Shown: positions 1 to 11,389 of the stretch, piece after piece
Numbering within the stretch: position 1 is the stretch's first letter
Layout of the letters: each line of letters starts with the position of its first letter
From: Pseudobdellovibrionaceae bacterium
Lineage (GTDB): Bacteria; Bdellovibrionota; Bdellovibrionia; Bdellovibrionales; Bdellovibrionaceae
DNA length: 64,000 nucleotides
NCBI GenBank assembly: GCA_019637955.1
Contig: JAHBUS010000008.1
Coordinates: forward strand, 124,001-188,000
Reading direction: 5' to 3'
The notes under the pieces: model-generated
Told to the model about the DNA's origin: nothing
Seen by the model: only the letters and a program-made list of their open reading frames with translations
Databases searched by the model: none
Translations under genes and position numbers: made by a program

Positions 1-615
1 ATCACCACGGATGTCCTGCGTCTGCTGACGGTTGTCGCCCAAGAGACGGTTGGTGAGCGTCGACTTTCCGACGCCCGAAGATCCCAGCATCGTGACCGTA
101 AGTCCGGGCTGAAGCGTCGCCTCGAGTTCGGAAACGCCGGCGCCGCTCCAACTTGAAATCAGATGGATCGGCACGCCTTGAAAGCGCGAGCCCAACATGG
201 ATGTGATGTCGTCCCAATTGGGACAGAGATCCGCCTTGGTCACGACCAAACGGGCGCGGGCCCCCGACGACAAGACCAGCGCCAGCAAACGCTCGAGCCT
301 TCGCGGATTCAAATCTTGGTTCGCGGACGTGACGATCCAAACGTCATCGACATTCGCCGCGAGTTCTTGATCTTTGCCGCCCCCGGGATCTCGCCGCTTC
401 AAGAGCGACGTGCGCTCTAAAATCCGATCAATCACCCACGGAACCGTTTGCGGATCGCGAATCACGACTCGATCGCCAACGATCGGATTTAAACTTTTTA
501 AAAACAAACCGGATTCGATGCGCGAGCCCCACTGAAGGCGCACGAATCCATGCGAGCGAAAAACCACCCGCGCGACGGCAGCGCTCTCGTCGCCGCCGTT
601 AGAAATAGAATGCAC
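1..615 (-). CDS. rsgA: Ribosome small-subunit-dependent GTPase A (RsgA), 3' end cut by window
   Basis: Circularly permuted GTPase that assists late 30S subunit maturation in the cytoplasm. The 205 codons present cover the OB-fold region (residues 10-65), the NVDDVWIVTSAN stretch typical of RsgA, a G4-like motif VTKADL, and then the P-loop GSSGVGKST followed by TQDIRGD. The order G4 then G1 is the hallmark of the YlqF/RsgA permutation. The start is a GTG at 613-615 preceded by AAGGAA about six bases upstream. No in-frame ATG fits the conserved N-terminus. The C-terminal zinc-binding domain lies outside the window. It stands alone with no visible operon partner upstream. Confidence 0.93.
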   Translation of the reverse strand, partial: MHSISNGGDESAAVARVVFRSHGFVRLQWGSRIESGLFLKSLNPIVGDRVVIRDPQTVPWVIDRILERTSLLKRRDPGGGKDQELAANVDDVWIVTSANQDLNPRRLERLLALVLSSGARARLVVTKADLCPNWDDITSMLGSRFQGVPIHLISSWSGAGVSELEATLQPGLTVTMLGSSGVGKSTLTNRLLGDNRQQTQDIRGD

Positions 616-834
616 TCGAAATTCCTTTACGAAAAAGGTCGTGATTCTCGATGAATGAATTTTTGTTTTAGAGCGGTGACGTGAACGTGATCAGAATCAC
701 AAAGACACGGCGGCACCGCGGTGAACAATCTCAAATTTCATAGGCGCCTCCGATGTGAAAGAGCTTCATGAACGAAGCTGAGACCAGGATAACAAAGCTC
801 CGAGCGGGTTTCCAGTCAATTTTTGTTGAAGGCC

Positions 835-1200
835 CTAAAAGGGCTTTAAGCGGTGAGGCTCCGCGCACTGGGGACAGCGAAACTCGAGCGGCCACTCAAA
901 GCTGACCGGCTTCAAGAGAATCTCAGAAGCGCAATTCAGGCACGTCACGCGCACGTCCTGCGTGAGCCGTTCGTTGCGCTTGCCCGCTTTGATTCCGAAA
1001 ATCACTGCGATCAGCAAAAACATCGGCACCAAAACAAAGTGAAAGACGGGAATCAGAACCGACACCAGCGCGAGTCCAAAGAAGAGCCCCCCGGTTTTCA
1101 TCACCTCACGAATTTTTTCGTCGGGACGAAGAGAGCGGACATCGGCCTGCACTTCGCTGGTGAGGTTCAGATTGGAAGGGCGTTCGCACTTGAGTCTCAT
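835..1200 (-). CDS. Small membrane protein with C-terminal zinc-ribbon-like motif
   Basis: 121 residues. An N-terminal polar segment containing one Cys is followed by two hydrophobic stretches (about 37-55 and 56-70) that could form a membrane hairpin, then a basic loop. The C-terminal domain has CLNC at about 96-99 and CPQC at about 114-117, spaced like a four-cysteine zinc ribbon. The ribbon would face the cytoplasm if the positive-inside rule holds at GIKAGKR. I do not recognise the family. It is divergent from the nuclease gene at 1311. A weak GC hairpin follows the stop codon. The 219 bases between it and rsgA hold no gene that I can support. Confidence 0.6.
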   Translation of the reverse strand: MRLKCERPSNLNLTSEVQADVRSLRPDEKIREVMKTGGLFFGLALVSVLIPVFHFVLVPMFLLIAVIFGIKAGKRNERLTQDVRVTCLNCASEILLKPVSFEWPLEFRCPQCAEPHRLKPF

Positions 1201-1310
1201 GCCTTAGTCATCGCCGAAGTTCGGATCTGTCGCAAAAACTTTTAATCCTGCACCACATCGAAGCGCCGCGGCACTGGCCATCAACGTGAACCTTGGTTAG
1301 CCTTCCAGGC

Positions 1311-1817
1311 ATGAGACGCGTTTTTCTTCTCCTCACTTTCATCGCGGCCACAGCTTGCGGGCAAAACCAAGCCCCCGCACCCGCGCGCGAGACGGCTTCA
1401 ACCTCAAGCGATGCCTGCGCGCATGACGCCACCACGTTTCGCTGCGTGAAATACCTGAAGAACTATGACGCGGACACCGTGACCGTGCAGATCCCGGGCG
1501 TGCATCCGCTCTTGGGCGAAAAAATTTCGGTTCGCGTCCGTCACATCGACGCTCCCGAAATCAAAGGCAAACTGCCTTGCGAGAAAGAAGCGGCGCGGAT
1601 CGCGCAGCGTTTGGTCGAAAATCAATTGAAACGCGCCAAGCGCATCGATTTGAAAAATGTCGATCGGGATAAGTACTTCCGCGTGCTCGCGGACATCGAG
1701 GTCGACGGCAAAGATCTCAAGGCCATCGTCGAAAAAAACCACCTCTCGGTGGCGTACGAAGGAGGCACCAAACAAAAGCTCAACTGGTGCTCGCGCTTGG
1801 GCCAAGTTAAAGAATAA
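1311..1817 (+). CDS. Staphylococcal-nuclease-like (TNase) lipoprotein
   Basis: Predicted secreted Ca-dependent DNA/RNA-cleaving nuclease of the SNase-like OB fold. The N-terminus MRRVFLLLTFIAATAC is a lipoprotein signal with the lipid-attachment cysteine at residue 16, so it is likely tethered to the membrane. The core contains YDADTVTVQI, VRVRHIDAPEIKGK (the DAPE segment with the catalytic Arg before it), LPCEKEAARIAQRLVE and DRDKYFRVLADIEVDGKDL, the usual order of nuclease motifs. The ATG at 1311 is chosen over an upstream TTG because it begins the signal peptide. No strong ribosome site is visible. It is monocistronic and convergent with the lipoprotein gene at 1884. Confidence 0.85.
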   Translation: MRRVFLLLTFIAATACGQNQAPAPARETASTSSDACAHDATTFRCVKYLKNYDADTVTVQIPGVHPLLGEKISVRVRHIDAPEIKGKLPCEKEAARIAQRLVENQLKRAKRIDLKNVDRDKYFRVLADIEVDGKDLKAIVEKNHLSVAYEGGTKQKLNWCSRLGQVKE

Positions 1818-1883
1818 GCCAAAGCCCGCCGTTTTTATCCAGAAAAGTCTCGGACACTCCGGAGGCAGGCTTCGGCTCAAAAG

Positions 1884-2621
1884 TTATTGCAGTTTCGAAA
1901 GACCGTCTTTCAAAGAGATCAAAGCCAAATTCGCGGCTTTTTCTTCGTCCAAAGTCAGCCCCGTTTTGCCGATCGACTCCTCCATCTCTTTTCCGTCGAG
2001 GGTTTCAAACCAGATCGGGTTTGCTTGCCCCATCTTGAAAACTTGGAAGAAGACCTTCGACTGAGGGTAGCGGTTGCCAACACCCATCACGGTCGTCCCG
2101 TTCAAGACAACATCGACCTTCGTGGCGATCACGGCATCGACCTTCAAGTCACGCATCAGCTTCTCGCGGTCCGCCTGGGGCAAAATGCGTAACGAGTCGA
2201 AGTCCATGAACTTGGCCACCATGAAGCGGTTTGAACCCGCCCCCGGAGGAAACTTGTTCTGGAAGCCTTCCATCGTCTTTTTGTATGCTTCTTGGTAGCT
2301 CGGATTCTCGGGCAGCTTTGCCGTGTCGAGCATCGACCACTTCAGGCGCTGACCGAACGCCTTGCTGATCTCCTTCAGCATACTGTCGGTCTGCGGAGAT
2401 TCTTTGGTGATCATCGAGCCGCCCGCTTTGCCGCTGACTTCACCCGAATTGCCGCTCAAAGAAATTCCCGAGCGCGCGGGCAGATCCGCCATAAAGCCGA
2501 CGACGGCCGCGCGGCGCACTTGACCGGTCAGTTCAACATTGCGGTCTTTGGTTTTGATACTTCCGCACGCCGTCAGCGCAAGGGCCGATCCGAAAAATAA
2601 GAAGCGAAGAGTTGTTTTCAT
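1884..2621 (-). CDS. Lipoprotein of unknown function
   Basis: About 245 residues with a clear lipoprotein signal (MKTTLRFLFFGSALALTAC). The remainder is soluble, mixed alpha/beta, and contains DAVIATKVDVVLNG and KVFFQVFKMG, reminiscent of periplasmic proteins that build a modified Rossmann-like fold. No family is recognised with certainty. Two ATG codons lie six bases apart. The second (2621) is preferred because GAGGGAG sits six bases before it, whereas the first would abut the ribosome site. It lies just downstream of the outer-membrane protein gene at 2633 (11-base gap, same strand), so the two are probably one operon acting in the envelope. Confidence 0.7.
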   Translation of the reverse strand: MKTTLRFLFFGSALALTACGSIKTKDRNVELTGQVRRAAVVGFMADLPARSGISLSGNSGEVSGKAGGSMITKESPQTDSMLKEISKAFGQRLKWSMLDTAKLPENPSYQEAYKKTMEGFQNKFPPGAGSNRFMVAKFMDFDSLRILPQADREKLMRDLKVDAVIATKVDVVLNGTTVMGVGNRYPQSKVFFQVFKMGQANPIWFETLDGKEMEESIGKTGLTLDEEKAANLALISLKDGLSKLQ

Positions 2622-2632
2622 CGTCATCTCCC

Positions 2633-3229
2633 TCAGAACGCAAATCCGTAAGCGAGGTTGATGGTCCAGCCTTCGGTGTTCGAGCTCTGGTCTTTGAACA
2701 CTTTCATGAGGCCGCGCGTGTAGGTGAAGTCCAAGGCCAAACGCTGCGACTCACCGATCGACCAAGACTTCACGATCCCAATGTAGGGGAGCATATCGAA
2801 GGTGTTGGTTTGATCTTTGATATCAGTTTCGCTGCCGCTGCCAAAAACTTGCGATTTCGCCTTGGCCGACATCAGCGCCGCGAGCGTCAAACCGCCGCGA
2901 GCCGCCCAAAACGAACGGTCTTCGCCCGACAAGCGGTACTGAACGCCGAGCGGAACCGCCAGGTAGTTCAATTCGTATTCAACACTTGCCAGAAGCGCAT
3001 CATCTTTCGCGCCTGCTTGCGAGTAGAGAAGTCCGGTTTCGTACTGCAAATCAGCGATGCTGGATTCGAAGTTGACGATGGCTCCGGCTTGAAGCCCCCC
3101 CCGCGAACCCGAGATATCGGATCCTTTGAGGCTCATGCTCGTCGCCCCCAACACGGGCGAGACGGTCATCGGCGCGGCCCCAGCGGCGACGCCCAGGCAA
3201 GACAACAAAATAACGAGTACATTTTTCAT
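2633..3229 (-). CDS. Outer-membrane beta-barrel protein (PorT/OmpW-like size class)
   Basis: About 198 residues. There is an N-terminal signal peptide (VLVILLSCLGVAAGAA), then alternating amphipathic strands with small/aromatic periodicity. The chain ends in INLAYGFAF: a terminal aromatic residue is the usual outer-membrane insertion signal. Features such as LQAGAIVNFES, LNYLAVPLGVQYRL and LALDFTYTRGLMKVF match the pattern of eight-stranded barrels. The start at 3229 (MKN) is used because AAGGAG lies seven bases upstream. An in-frame ATG six bases earlier would be too close. First gene of an apparent operon with the lipoprotein at 1884. Exact substrate or binding role is unknown. Confidence 0.72.
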   Translation of the reverse strand: MKNVLVILLSCLGVAAGAAPMTVSPVLGATSMSLKGSDISGSRGGLQAGAIVNFESSIADLQYETGLLYSQAGAKDDALLASVEYELNYLAVPLGVQYRLSGEDRSFWAARGGLTLAALMSAKAKSQVFGSGSETDIKDQTNTFDMLPYIGIVKSWSIGESQRLALDFTYTRGLMKVFKDQSSNTEGWTINLAYGFAF

Positions 3230-3401
3230 TCGCATTCTCCTTGTTTAGTGAAATGAAGTGTCCGTTGTGCGCGCAACCTATGAAATTGGTTTGATTTTCT
3301 CAAAGGATCACGGCCCGAAGCGTTCGCTTGGATTCGGAAGTTGCCCGGTAAATATCTGAAATGACTTGTGTCCTTTGGTGGCCTGAAGTAGTTCACCCGG
3401 C

Positions 3402-4229
3402 ATGCAAATCACCGAATTCAAAAGCATCTCCGAGGTCCTCGGGCATGAGCTGCAGAAGCGAAAAAAGCGCAATGGCAGCTACTCACTGCGCGCCTTCGCG
3501 CGCGATTTGAGCCTCAGTCCTTCGCGCCTGAGCGAGGTGATGAAGGGCGAACAAGGTCTTTCTGAAGAGTCCATTCACGCCATTTCAAAAAAAATCTCGC
3601 GCCGTCTCGCCGAGCAAAACTATCTCAAAGACATCGTGCTCGCGCAGTTCTCGAGAAACGAGAAGGTGCGCCTCGAGGCCCATAAGCGCATCGACGACGC
3701 TCGCAAGGTCGAATCCATCAAACGGATCAGCGACGACAACTTCGCGCTCATCGCCGATTGGTACCATGGCGCGATTCTGGAACTGATCCAGCTTCCCGAC
3801 TTTAAATCCGATGCCCTTTGGATTGCCAAGCGCCTCGGACTCAAATCCAGCGTCGCCGCGCTCGCCCTCGAGCGCTTGGAGCGCCTGGGTTTGATCCGAA
3901 AAAATCCCGCAGGTCAGTGGTGCGCGGTTCCCGAGGCTTCGGTCACGGCCGACGACGTGCCTTCCATCGCCCGCCGCCGCTACCACCAACAGATTCTCTC
4001 GATGCACGCCGAGTCGTTGCACGCGGATCCGATCGGGGAGCGCGAGTTCAATTCGGTGGTCATGGCGGTTCCCACCTCCAAGCTCCCCGAGCTGCGCGAA
4101 GAGATGCAGCAGTTTTTGATTCAGTTTTGGCAAAAGATCGAGCACGAACCAAAAGATGCGCTGTACTCGATCAGTCTTCAGTTTTGTCCCGTAAAAAACC
4201 GCCGCCCGGCAGGAGATTCGAATGTTTAA
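3402..4229 (+). CDS. TIGR02147/DUF4423 family DNA-binding regulator
   Basis: 275 residues of the TIGR02147 family, known mainly from Fibrobacter and Bdellovibrio relatives. Residues 20-70 form an Xre-like helix-turn-helix (SLRAFARDLSLSPSRLSEVMKG). The middle has the family core IADWYHGAILELIQL and a second winged helix, WIAKRLGLKSSVAALALERLERLGLI. The C-terminal domain contains the conserved REFNSVVMAVPTSKLPELREEMQQF. The role is inferred to be transcriptional control of adjacent secreted proteins. The stop codon overlaps the next gene by eight bases, so translation is probably coupled. The 165 bases upstream (3237-3401) must hold the promoter. I see no convincing boxes. Confidence 0.85.
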   Translation: MQITEFKSISEVLGHELQKRKKRNGSYSLRAFARDLSLSPSRLSEVMKGEQGLSEESIHAISKKISRRLAEQNYLKDIVLAQFSRNEKVRLEAHKRIDDARKVESIKRISDDNFALIADWYHGAILELIQLPDFKSDALWIAKRLGLKSSVAALALERLERLGLIRKNPAGQWCAVPEASVTADDVPSIARRRYHQQILSMHAESLHADPIGEREFNSVVMAVPTSKLPELREEMQQFLIQFWQKIEHEPKDALYSISLQFCPVKNRRPAGDSNV

Positions 4230-5061
4230 GTCCATCATCGCCGCTCTTCTCGTCACCGCGACAATCACCGCCCAAGCCGCTCCGATTTTTGTTCGCAACG
4301 GCGCGGGACGCTCCGAGTACTCGCTGATCTTTTCGCACCTGCATTTGGCTGACCTGCTTTCGGTTTGCGCAGATGGAAGATGCGCGCTCAGCGCCCCGGC
4401 CCGCACGCTGCTGGACGAGTTGCTCCGCCGCGCGGTCAGCGCGCCTGTACCGGTGTTCACCCAAACAGAATCTGACTTCAACGGTGCTTTTCTCGTGGAT
4501 AGCAAAAACAAAACGGTCACCTTTAAGCCAAGCACGCTCTGGAAAGACCGCGAGATGTCTCAGGCCTTGGACGTCAACGATTCGGTTTTGGTCTGGCTCG
4601 ATGTTCTCGCGTCGATTCGTCCGCTGAACCTGCAGGCTCTTCCCGAACTGAAGGCCGCGCTCCTGACGGCCCTCAATGCCAAGGTTCTGCGGACATTGGT
4701 GCAGATCTCGCCGATCAGCTCATTTGAAGCCCTCTCTTTGAAAAAGAGCGCCGCCGGAGATCTTCTGTACGTCCGCGATGCAAGTTTGGTCTCTCACGAT
4801 CTCACGCCGGCCTTATCGGCTGCGACGGACTGCCGGCAATCAGCCGAGAAACTCGAGATCAAATCCCTTCGCTGGGGCTCGGTCCCGCCGAGTTCAGACG
4901 CCGGAGACCTGCGTGTGCCTCTGGAGGCCACCGCTTCTTGGACTTGTGAAGGTCGCGTGCACCGCTCGCGTTTTCGTCTTGTGCTGGTGAGCTTTGCCAA
5001 CGATCAGGGCCTTGAAGTCATAGATCCCTCACAGACCCGAATTTTCGGGCAAGGAGAGTAA
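4222..5061 (+). CDS. Secreted protein of unknown function
   Basis: 279 residues starting with a signal peptide (MFKSIIAALLVTATITAQAAP) and continuing as a soluble periplasmic or exported chain. Two cysteines at about 50 and 55 and two more near 203 and 239 could form disulfides. No catalytic motif or recognised family is visible. The start overlaps the regulator gene by eight bases, with GGAGA in GCAGGAGATTCG before the ATG, and the next gene begins three bases after its stop. The three genes therefore look like one transcript. The regulator/secreted/secreted arrangement suggests a condition-dependent exported module. Confidence 0.65.
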   Translation: MFKSIIAALLVTATITAQAAPIFVRNGAGRSEYSLIFSHLHLADLLSVCADGRCALSAPARTLLDELLRRAVSAPVPVFTQTESDFNGAFLVDSKNKTVTFKPSTLWKDREMSQALDVNDSVLVWLDVLASIRPLNLQALPELKAALLTALNAKVLRTLVQISPISSFEALSLKKSAAGDLLYVRDASLVSHDLTPALSAATDCRQSAEKLEIKSLRWGSVPPSSDAGDLRVPLEATASWTCEGRVHRSRFRLVLVSFANDQGLEVIDPSQTRIFGQGE

Positions 5062-5064
5062 TCA

Positions 5065-6819
5065 ATGAAGTCTCTTTTGGTTCTATTGCTGACTCTCGGT
5101 TCCCTCAGCGCTCACGCCGATCCGATCGAGATGTTCAAGGGCCCTCAAAAAGAGGCTGAGATCCGTTGGGTGTGGAAATACCTAGGCGACTTCGCGCAGG
5201 CCTGTCTGACCCACGGCCGTGAATGCCAAGACCCTTCGATCAAACCGGTCCTCACGCAATTGATGCCGCTTCTCACAAAACCGGCCGCCGCACGCGCACG
5301 GCAATTGAGCTTTCTCTCGGAGCGCGCACGGCCTGATTTGTTTCGCGTCTCCACGCATGAGGCCCACCGGGTCGCCGTGACCGAGAACACTCCCGGATCA
5401 TTGATTTATCTGAATCAAGACCGCCTCGACATGCCCCTCTCCGCCTGGGTGGGCCTTCTCGTTCATGAATCCGTTCACCACCTGGGCTATCCCGACGACA
5501 ACTCGCGCCTTCCTGACCGCGTGGGCGCCGCCGTCGCGGCTTACATCGCCAGCGTCTGGCATGAGTCCACGCTTGAAGAATTCGCGCAGCCCGGATTTCG
5601 CGTCGTGATTTTTAGCGATCCCAGCGGCGCCCAGGCGATGCGCGCGCTCGTCAGTACCAACACCACCGTCAGCGACAACGACGCCCTTCCAAGCTCCCGC
5701 GTTCCGGTTTGCGAGCAAGGAGAGACGTTCTTGGGCCAGACCGCCTCGGCTCCCCTGTGGCGGGTGATGCATTTTCATTCCAGTGGATTGCGCATCCGCG
5801 TTCGTGGATCCTCGTTGGTTCAAAACCGCTGCCGCCAATCGTCGGGCACGGTGGTCGTTCGAAAGACCAACTTCTCCATCATTGCCGCTCTCGTCTACCA
5901 AACTCCCGTCGATCCCCAAGGGGCTTGGTGGGAGCAACCGTCGGTGATCGAAGGCGATTTGATGGCCGGCAACAATGACGGCCCCGAAGAAGATCTCGAT
6001 ATCTACAGAACTTTCCACATTGAATCCATCAAGGACAGTCAGGAAACCTACCATCCGGGCGAGATCTGGAAACGCGAGATGATTGTGGAATCCAGTGAAC
6101 CCGGATTTCAGCCCAAGACCTGCAACGCTTACCTAACGGCCTCTCGCTGGTTCGTTCACCGCAACGGCATCGGTCTCTTTGATTCCTTCCAAACGTGCGA
6201 ATTCAAATCCTTGGGCGCAAATCGATGGCACGTCACGATGGCCTTCACGTTTCCTCGCGAGGCCCGTCCCGATCTCTTCTCGCTGGCCTTTGTCGCTTTC
6301 TCTGACGGCCGTGAAAACAGATTCGCTCTGGCGAGCAAACCGCAGTTTGTCCGCATCGAGAACCCCCGCGCTCCCGTCGCTCTCAAGGCCACCCACTGGC
6401 GCGTCCAAGGCCTTAAGCCCAAGCTGCAGCTGGGAAATGCTCCCTTGAAAAACTCTTTCGTTCTCGAGAAGGGCCAGCAGTTTTGGCTGGAGCTCGACTT
6501 TAAAGGAACGCAGAAGCCTCTGCGCCAATTCTTGGACTTTGACTTCATCGTGAAATACCAGGGCTCGGCGATTCTCATGCCGCGAAATGTTCAGGCGGAT
6601 AAAATGCCCGATCAAGTTCTGGAAACTCAGATTGTCCCGTTCCCTGGCGGCTTCACGATCCGCTACCGGATGACCTTACCGGCCACGCTCTCGGGCGTTG
6701 AAGCTCTGGGTTTTAAATGGCGCCGGATCACGGTCGAAACCGACGACTATTCATGGACCGAAACCGAGCTTCCGAATCTGCTTGAAGCCATGTTCGTTCC
6801 CGAGAACTTCTCTCTTTAA
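5065..6819 (+). CDS. Large secreted protein with HESVHH zinc-peptidase-like motif
   Basis: 584 residues with signal peptide MKSLLVLLLTLGSLSAHADP. At residues 134-139 the sequence LLVHESVHHLGYPDD carries HExxH, followed by GYPD as in several metallopeptidases where a later Asp/Glu/His supplies the third ligand. A metal-dependent peptidase domain in the first 200 residues is therefore possible, not proven. The remainder (about 200-584) is beta-rich and looks like tandem Ig-like or sandwich modules. It starts three bases after the preceding secreted gene (AAGGAGAGTAATCA ribosome site) and ends just before a strong terminator, so it is the last gene of the unit. Confidence 0.65.
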   Translation: MKSLLVLLLTLGSLSAHADPIEMFKGPQKEAEIRWVWKYLGDFAQACLTHGRECQDPSIKPVLTQLMPLLTKPAAARARQLSFLSERARPDLFRVSTHEAHRVAVTENTPGSLIYLNQDRLDMPLSAWVGLLVHESVHHLGYPDDNSRLPDRVGAAVAAYIASVWHESTLEEFAQPGFRVVIFSDPSGAQAMRALVSTNTTVSDNDALPSSRVPVCEQGETFLGQTASAPLWRVMHFHSSGLRIRVRGSSLVQNRCRQSSGTVVVRKTNFSIIAALVYQTPVDPQGAWWEQPSVIEGDLMAGNNDGPEEDLDIYRTFHIESIKDSQETYHPGEIWKREMIVESSEPGFQPKTCNAYLTASRWFVHRNGIGLFDSFQTCEFKSLGANRWHVTMAFTFPREARPDLFSLAFVAFSDGRENRFALASKPQFVRIENPRAPVALKATHWRVQGLKPKLQLGNAPLKNSFVLEKGQQFWLELDFKGTQKPLRQFLDFDFIVKYQGSAILMPRNVQADKMPDQVLETQIVPFPGGFTIRYRMTLPATLSGVEALGFKWRRITVETDDYSWTETELPNLLEAMFVPENFSL

Positions 6820-6823
6820 AGAG

Positions 6824-6854
6824 AAAAAGCCCGCGTGTTGAGCGCGGGCTTTTT
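6824..6854. terminator. Bidirectional rho-independent terminator
   Basis: Perfect hairpin: AAAAAGCCCGCG, seven-base loop, CGCGGGCTTTTT. The A-run before and T-run after let it stop transcription from the 3402-6819 unit and from the converging gene at 6876. Confidence 0.92.
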
Positions 6855-6875
6855 GCCGTCGAATTATAGAATCTC

Positions 6876-7298
6876 TTAACGGCAGATCATTTGCGAACCG
6901 AAGTAGCCGTTCGCGTAGTAGTAGTAGCTGTAGCAACGCTGACCGTAGCCACCGTATCCACCGTAGTTGTTATAACCAGGGTAGTAACCTTGGTTGTAAC
7001 CGGGATAATAGCCCTGGCCGTAACCAGGATTGATCGGCAGGGTGCCTTGTTGGCAGTACTGAACGGGGAACTGCTGACCCTGAGCGTTTTGGCAGATAGT
7101 TCCGTTCATGTAGTAACCGGCAGTTCCACCTTGGCAATAAGTCATCGCCACGACCTGACCGTTGTTTTGATAACACTGGCCATTGTTGATCGAATAAGTC
7201 GGAGTGGAAGCCGTTCCACCGCCTCCGCCACCGCCCTGATTACAAGCGACAGCCAGGAGAGCAAACAATCCGCAGACGAGCATCGAAATTTGTTTCAT
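6876..7298 (-). CDS. Small cysteine-rich lipoprotein with Gly run and YPGYN repeats
   Basis: 140 residues. The lipoprotein signal (MKQISMLVCGLFALLAVAC) is followed by a flexible run of seven glycines. The body has four regularly spaced segments around CY-NGQ-V---YC, so internal duplication of a Cys-containing unit is likely. Toward the C-terminus come PGYGQGYYPGYNQGYYPGYNNYGGYGGYG repeats rich in Tyr and Gly. The protein ends with a CYSYYYY...CR segment. Probably a surface structural or adhesive lipoprotein. Such Tyr/Gly repeats are low complexity and give no specific function. The ATG at 7298 has AGAGG six bases upstream. The 232 bases before 7531 hold no clear gene. Confidence 0.7.
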   Translation of the reverse strand: MKQISMLVCGLFALLAVACNQGGGGGGGTASTPTYSINNGQCYQNNGQVVAMTYCQGGTAGYYMNGTICQNAQGQQFPVQYCQQGTLPINPGYGQGYYPGYNQGYYPGYNNYGGYGGYGQRCYSYYYYANGYFGSQMICR

Positions 7299-7530
7299 AC
7301 ACAACCTCTTTGTTTTTTTATCACGAGGCTCCCTAGAGCAAGCACAGCGCCAAGTGGTGCCAGCAACCGAAACCCTTGTTTTGGTAAGGGAATTTTGTTT
7401 TTAGTCCTTCCGTCTGAACTCTGGACATTTGACGAACTTTTTGAACAAGTGACCCAAAACGTCGCTCAGGCCCGCGCCTGTCGGTCTTTTTGAAGTACCC
7501 GCGACCGCGGAAAACCGCTATGTTCGAGGC

Positions 7531-10644
<3,114 letters not shown>

Positions 10645-10726
10645 AATTCAAGAAATACTCAAGAGCAAAACCCTCCCAACACAACGCCATCTTGAACCCT
10701 CGCTTTTTTCGCCTTATGATTTTTAA

Positions 10727-11389
10727 ATGCCTTCACTGCAGAGCCGCGTTCTCGCTTTAGATGATGACGCCAAATTTCTTGAGAACCTTGGCTTCGCCTT
10801 GCGCGACAGCTTCGAGTTGATTCCGGCGCACACGGTTGAGGTGGCCATGCAAAAGCTTGCGGCCAATCAAGTCGATGCCGTCATTCTCGACTACCACTTG
10901 GGCCTCGAAAACGGCCATTCGGTTCTCGATCAGATGCGAGATTTTGGGCACTCTCAGCCCGTGATCGTCGTCTCGGGAGTGGTCAATTTAGGAATGACGG
11001 TGGGGTTTTTGAAGCGGCGGGTTTTTGGCTTCCTCGAAAAACCCGTTTCTTTGTCGGAGCTGCATTCACTCCTCGTTGAAGCCATTTCAAGCACCGGCAG
11101 CATCGATCACGCCGAATTGGGCTATTCAGTGGATGCCAACACCCGCCAAGTCATGGTCAACGGCGTGGTGGTCAATTTAACCCCGACCGAGTATGAGATT
11201 TTGTCCTATTTCTTGCGCCATCGAAAACGCCAAGTTTTGAGAGAAGACCTGAGCGCACACCTTTGGGGCGAAAATAAGGTGAGCAAAAATGCTTTCGATA
11301 CTCACTTGTTGAATTTGAAGAAAAAGTTGCCGCCCTTTGCAGATCGACTCATTTCGATTTACGGTGTCGGCTATTGCTATGAAGTTTAA
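10727..11389 (+). CDS. OmpR-type response regulator
   Basis: 220 residues. The receiver domain (4-118) has acidic pair DDD near residue 12, the phospho-acceptor Asp55 in ILDYHLG, Ser in VVSG and Lys in LEKPVS. The C-terminal winged helix (about 125-220) contains LTPTEYEILSYFLRHRKRQVLREDLSAHLWG and NAFDTHLLNLKKKL, the Trans_reg_C pattern of DNA-binding regulators. Its last 11 bases overlap the start of the following histidine kinase gene, so the two form a coupled two-component pair. The switch target is unknown. Confidence 0.9.
   Translation: MPSLQSRVLALDDDAKFLENLGFALRDSFELIPAHTVEVAMQKLAANQVDAVILDYHLGLENGHSVLDQMRDFGHSQPVIVVSGVVNLGMTVGFLKRRVFGFLEKPVSLSELHSLLVEAISSTGSIDHAELGYSVDANTRQVMVNGVVVNLTPTEYEILSYFLRHRKRQVLREDLSAHLWGENKVSKNAFDTHLLNLKKKLPPFADRLISIYGVGYCYEV

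Noticed and set aside
616-834. Small RNA or gene between rsgA and the next gene
   Set aside because: No ORF with ribosome site, no terminator-like hairpin with T-run; only ordinary promoter-like sequence.
853-1245. Plus-strand ORF of 130 codons
   Set aside because: Antisense shadow of the membrane/zinc-ribbon gene; no signal, motif or ribosome site.
6934-7030. Tandem DNA repeat / CRISPR-like array in the lipoprotein gene
   Set aside because: The repeats are in-frame codons for YPGYNQGY units within a coding region; there are no regular spacers.
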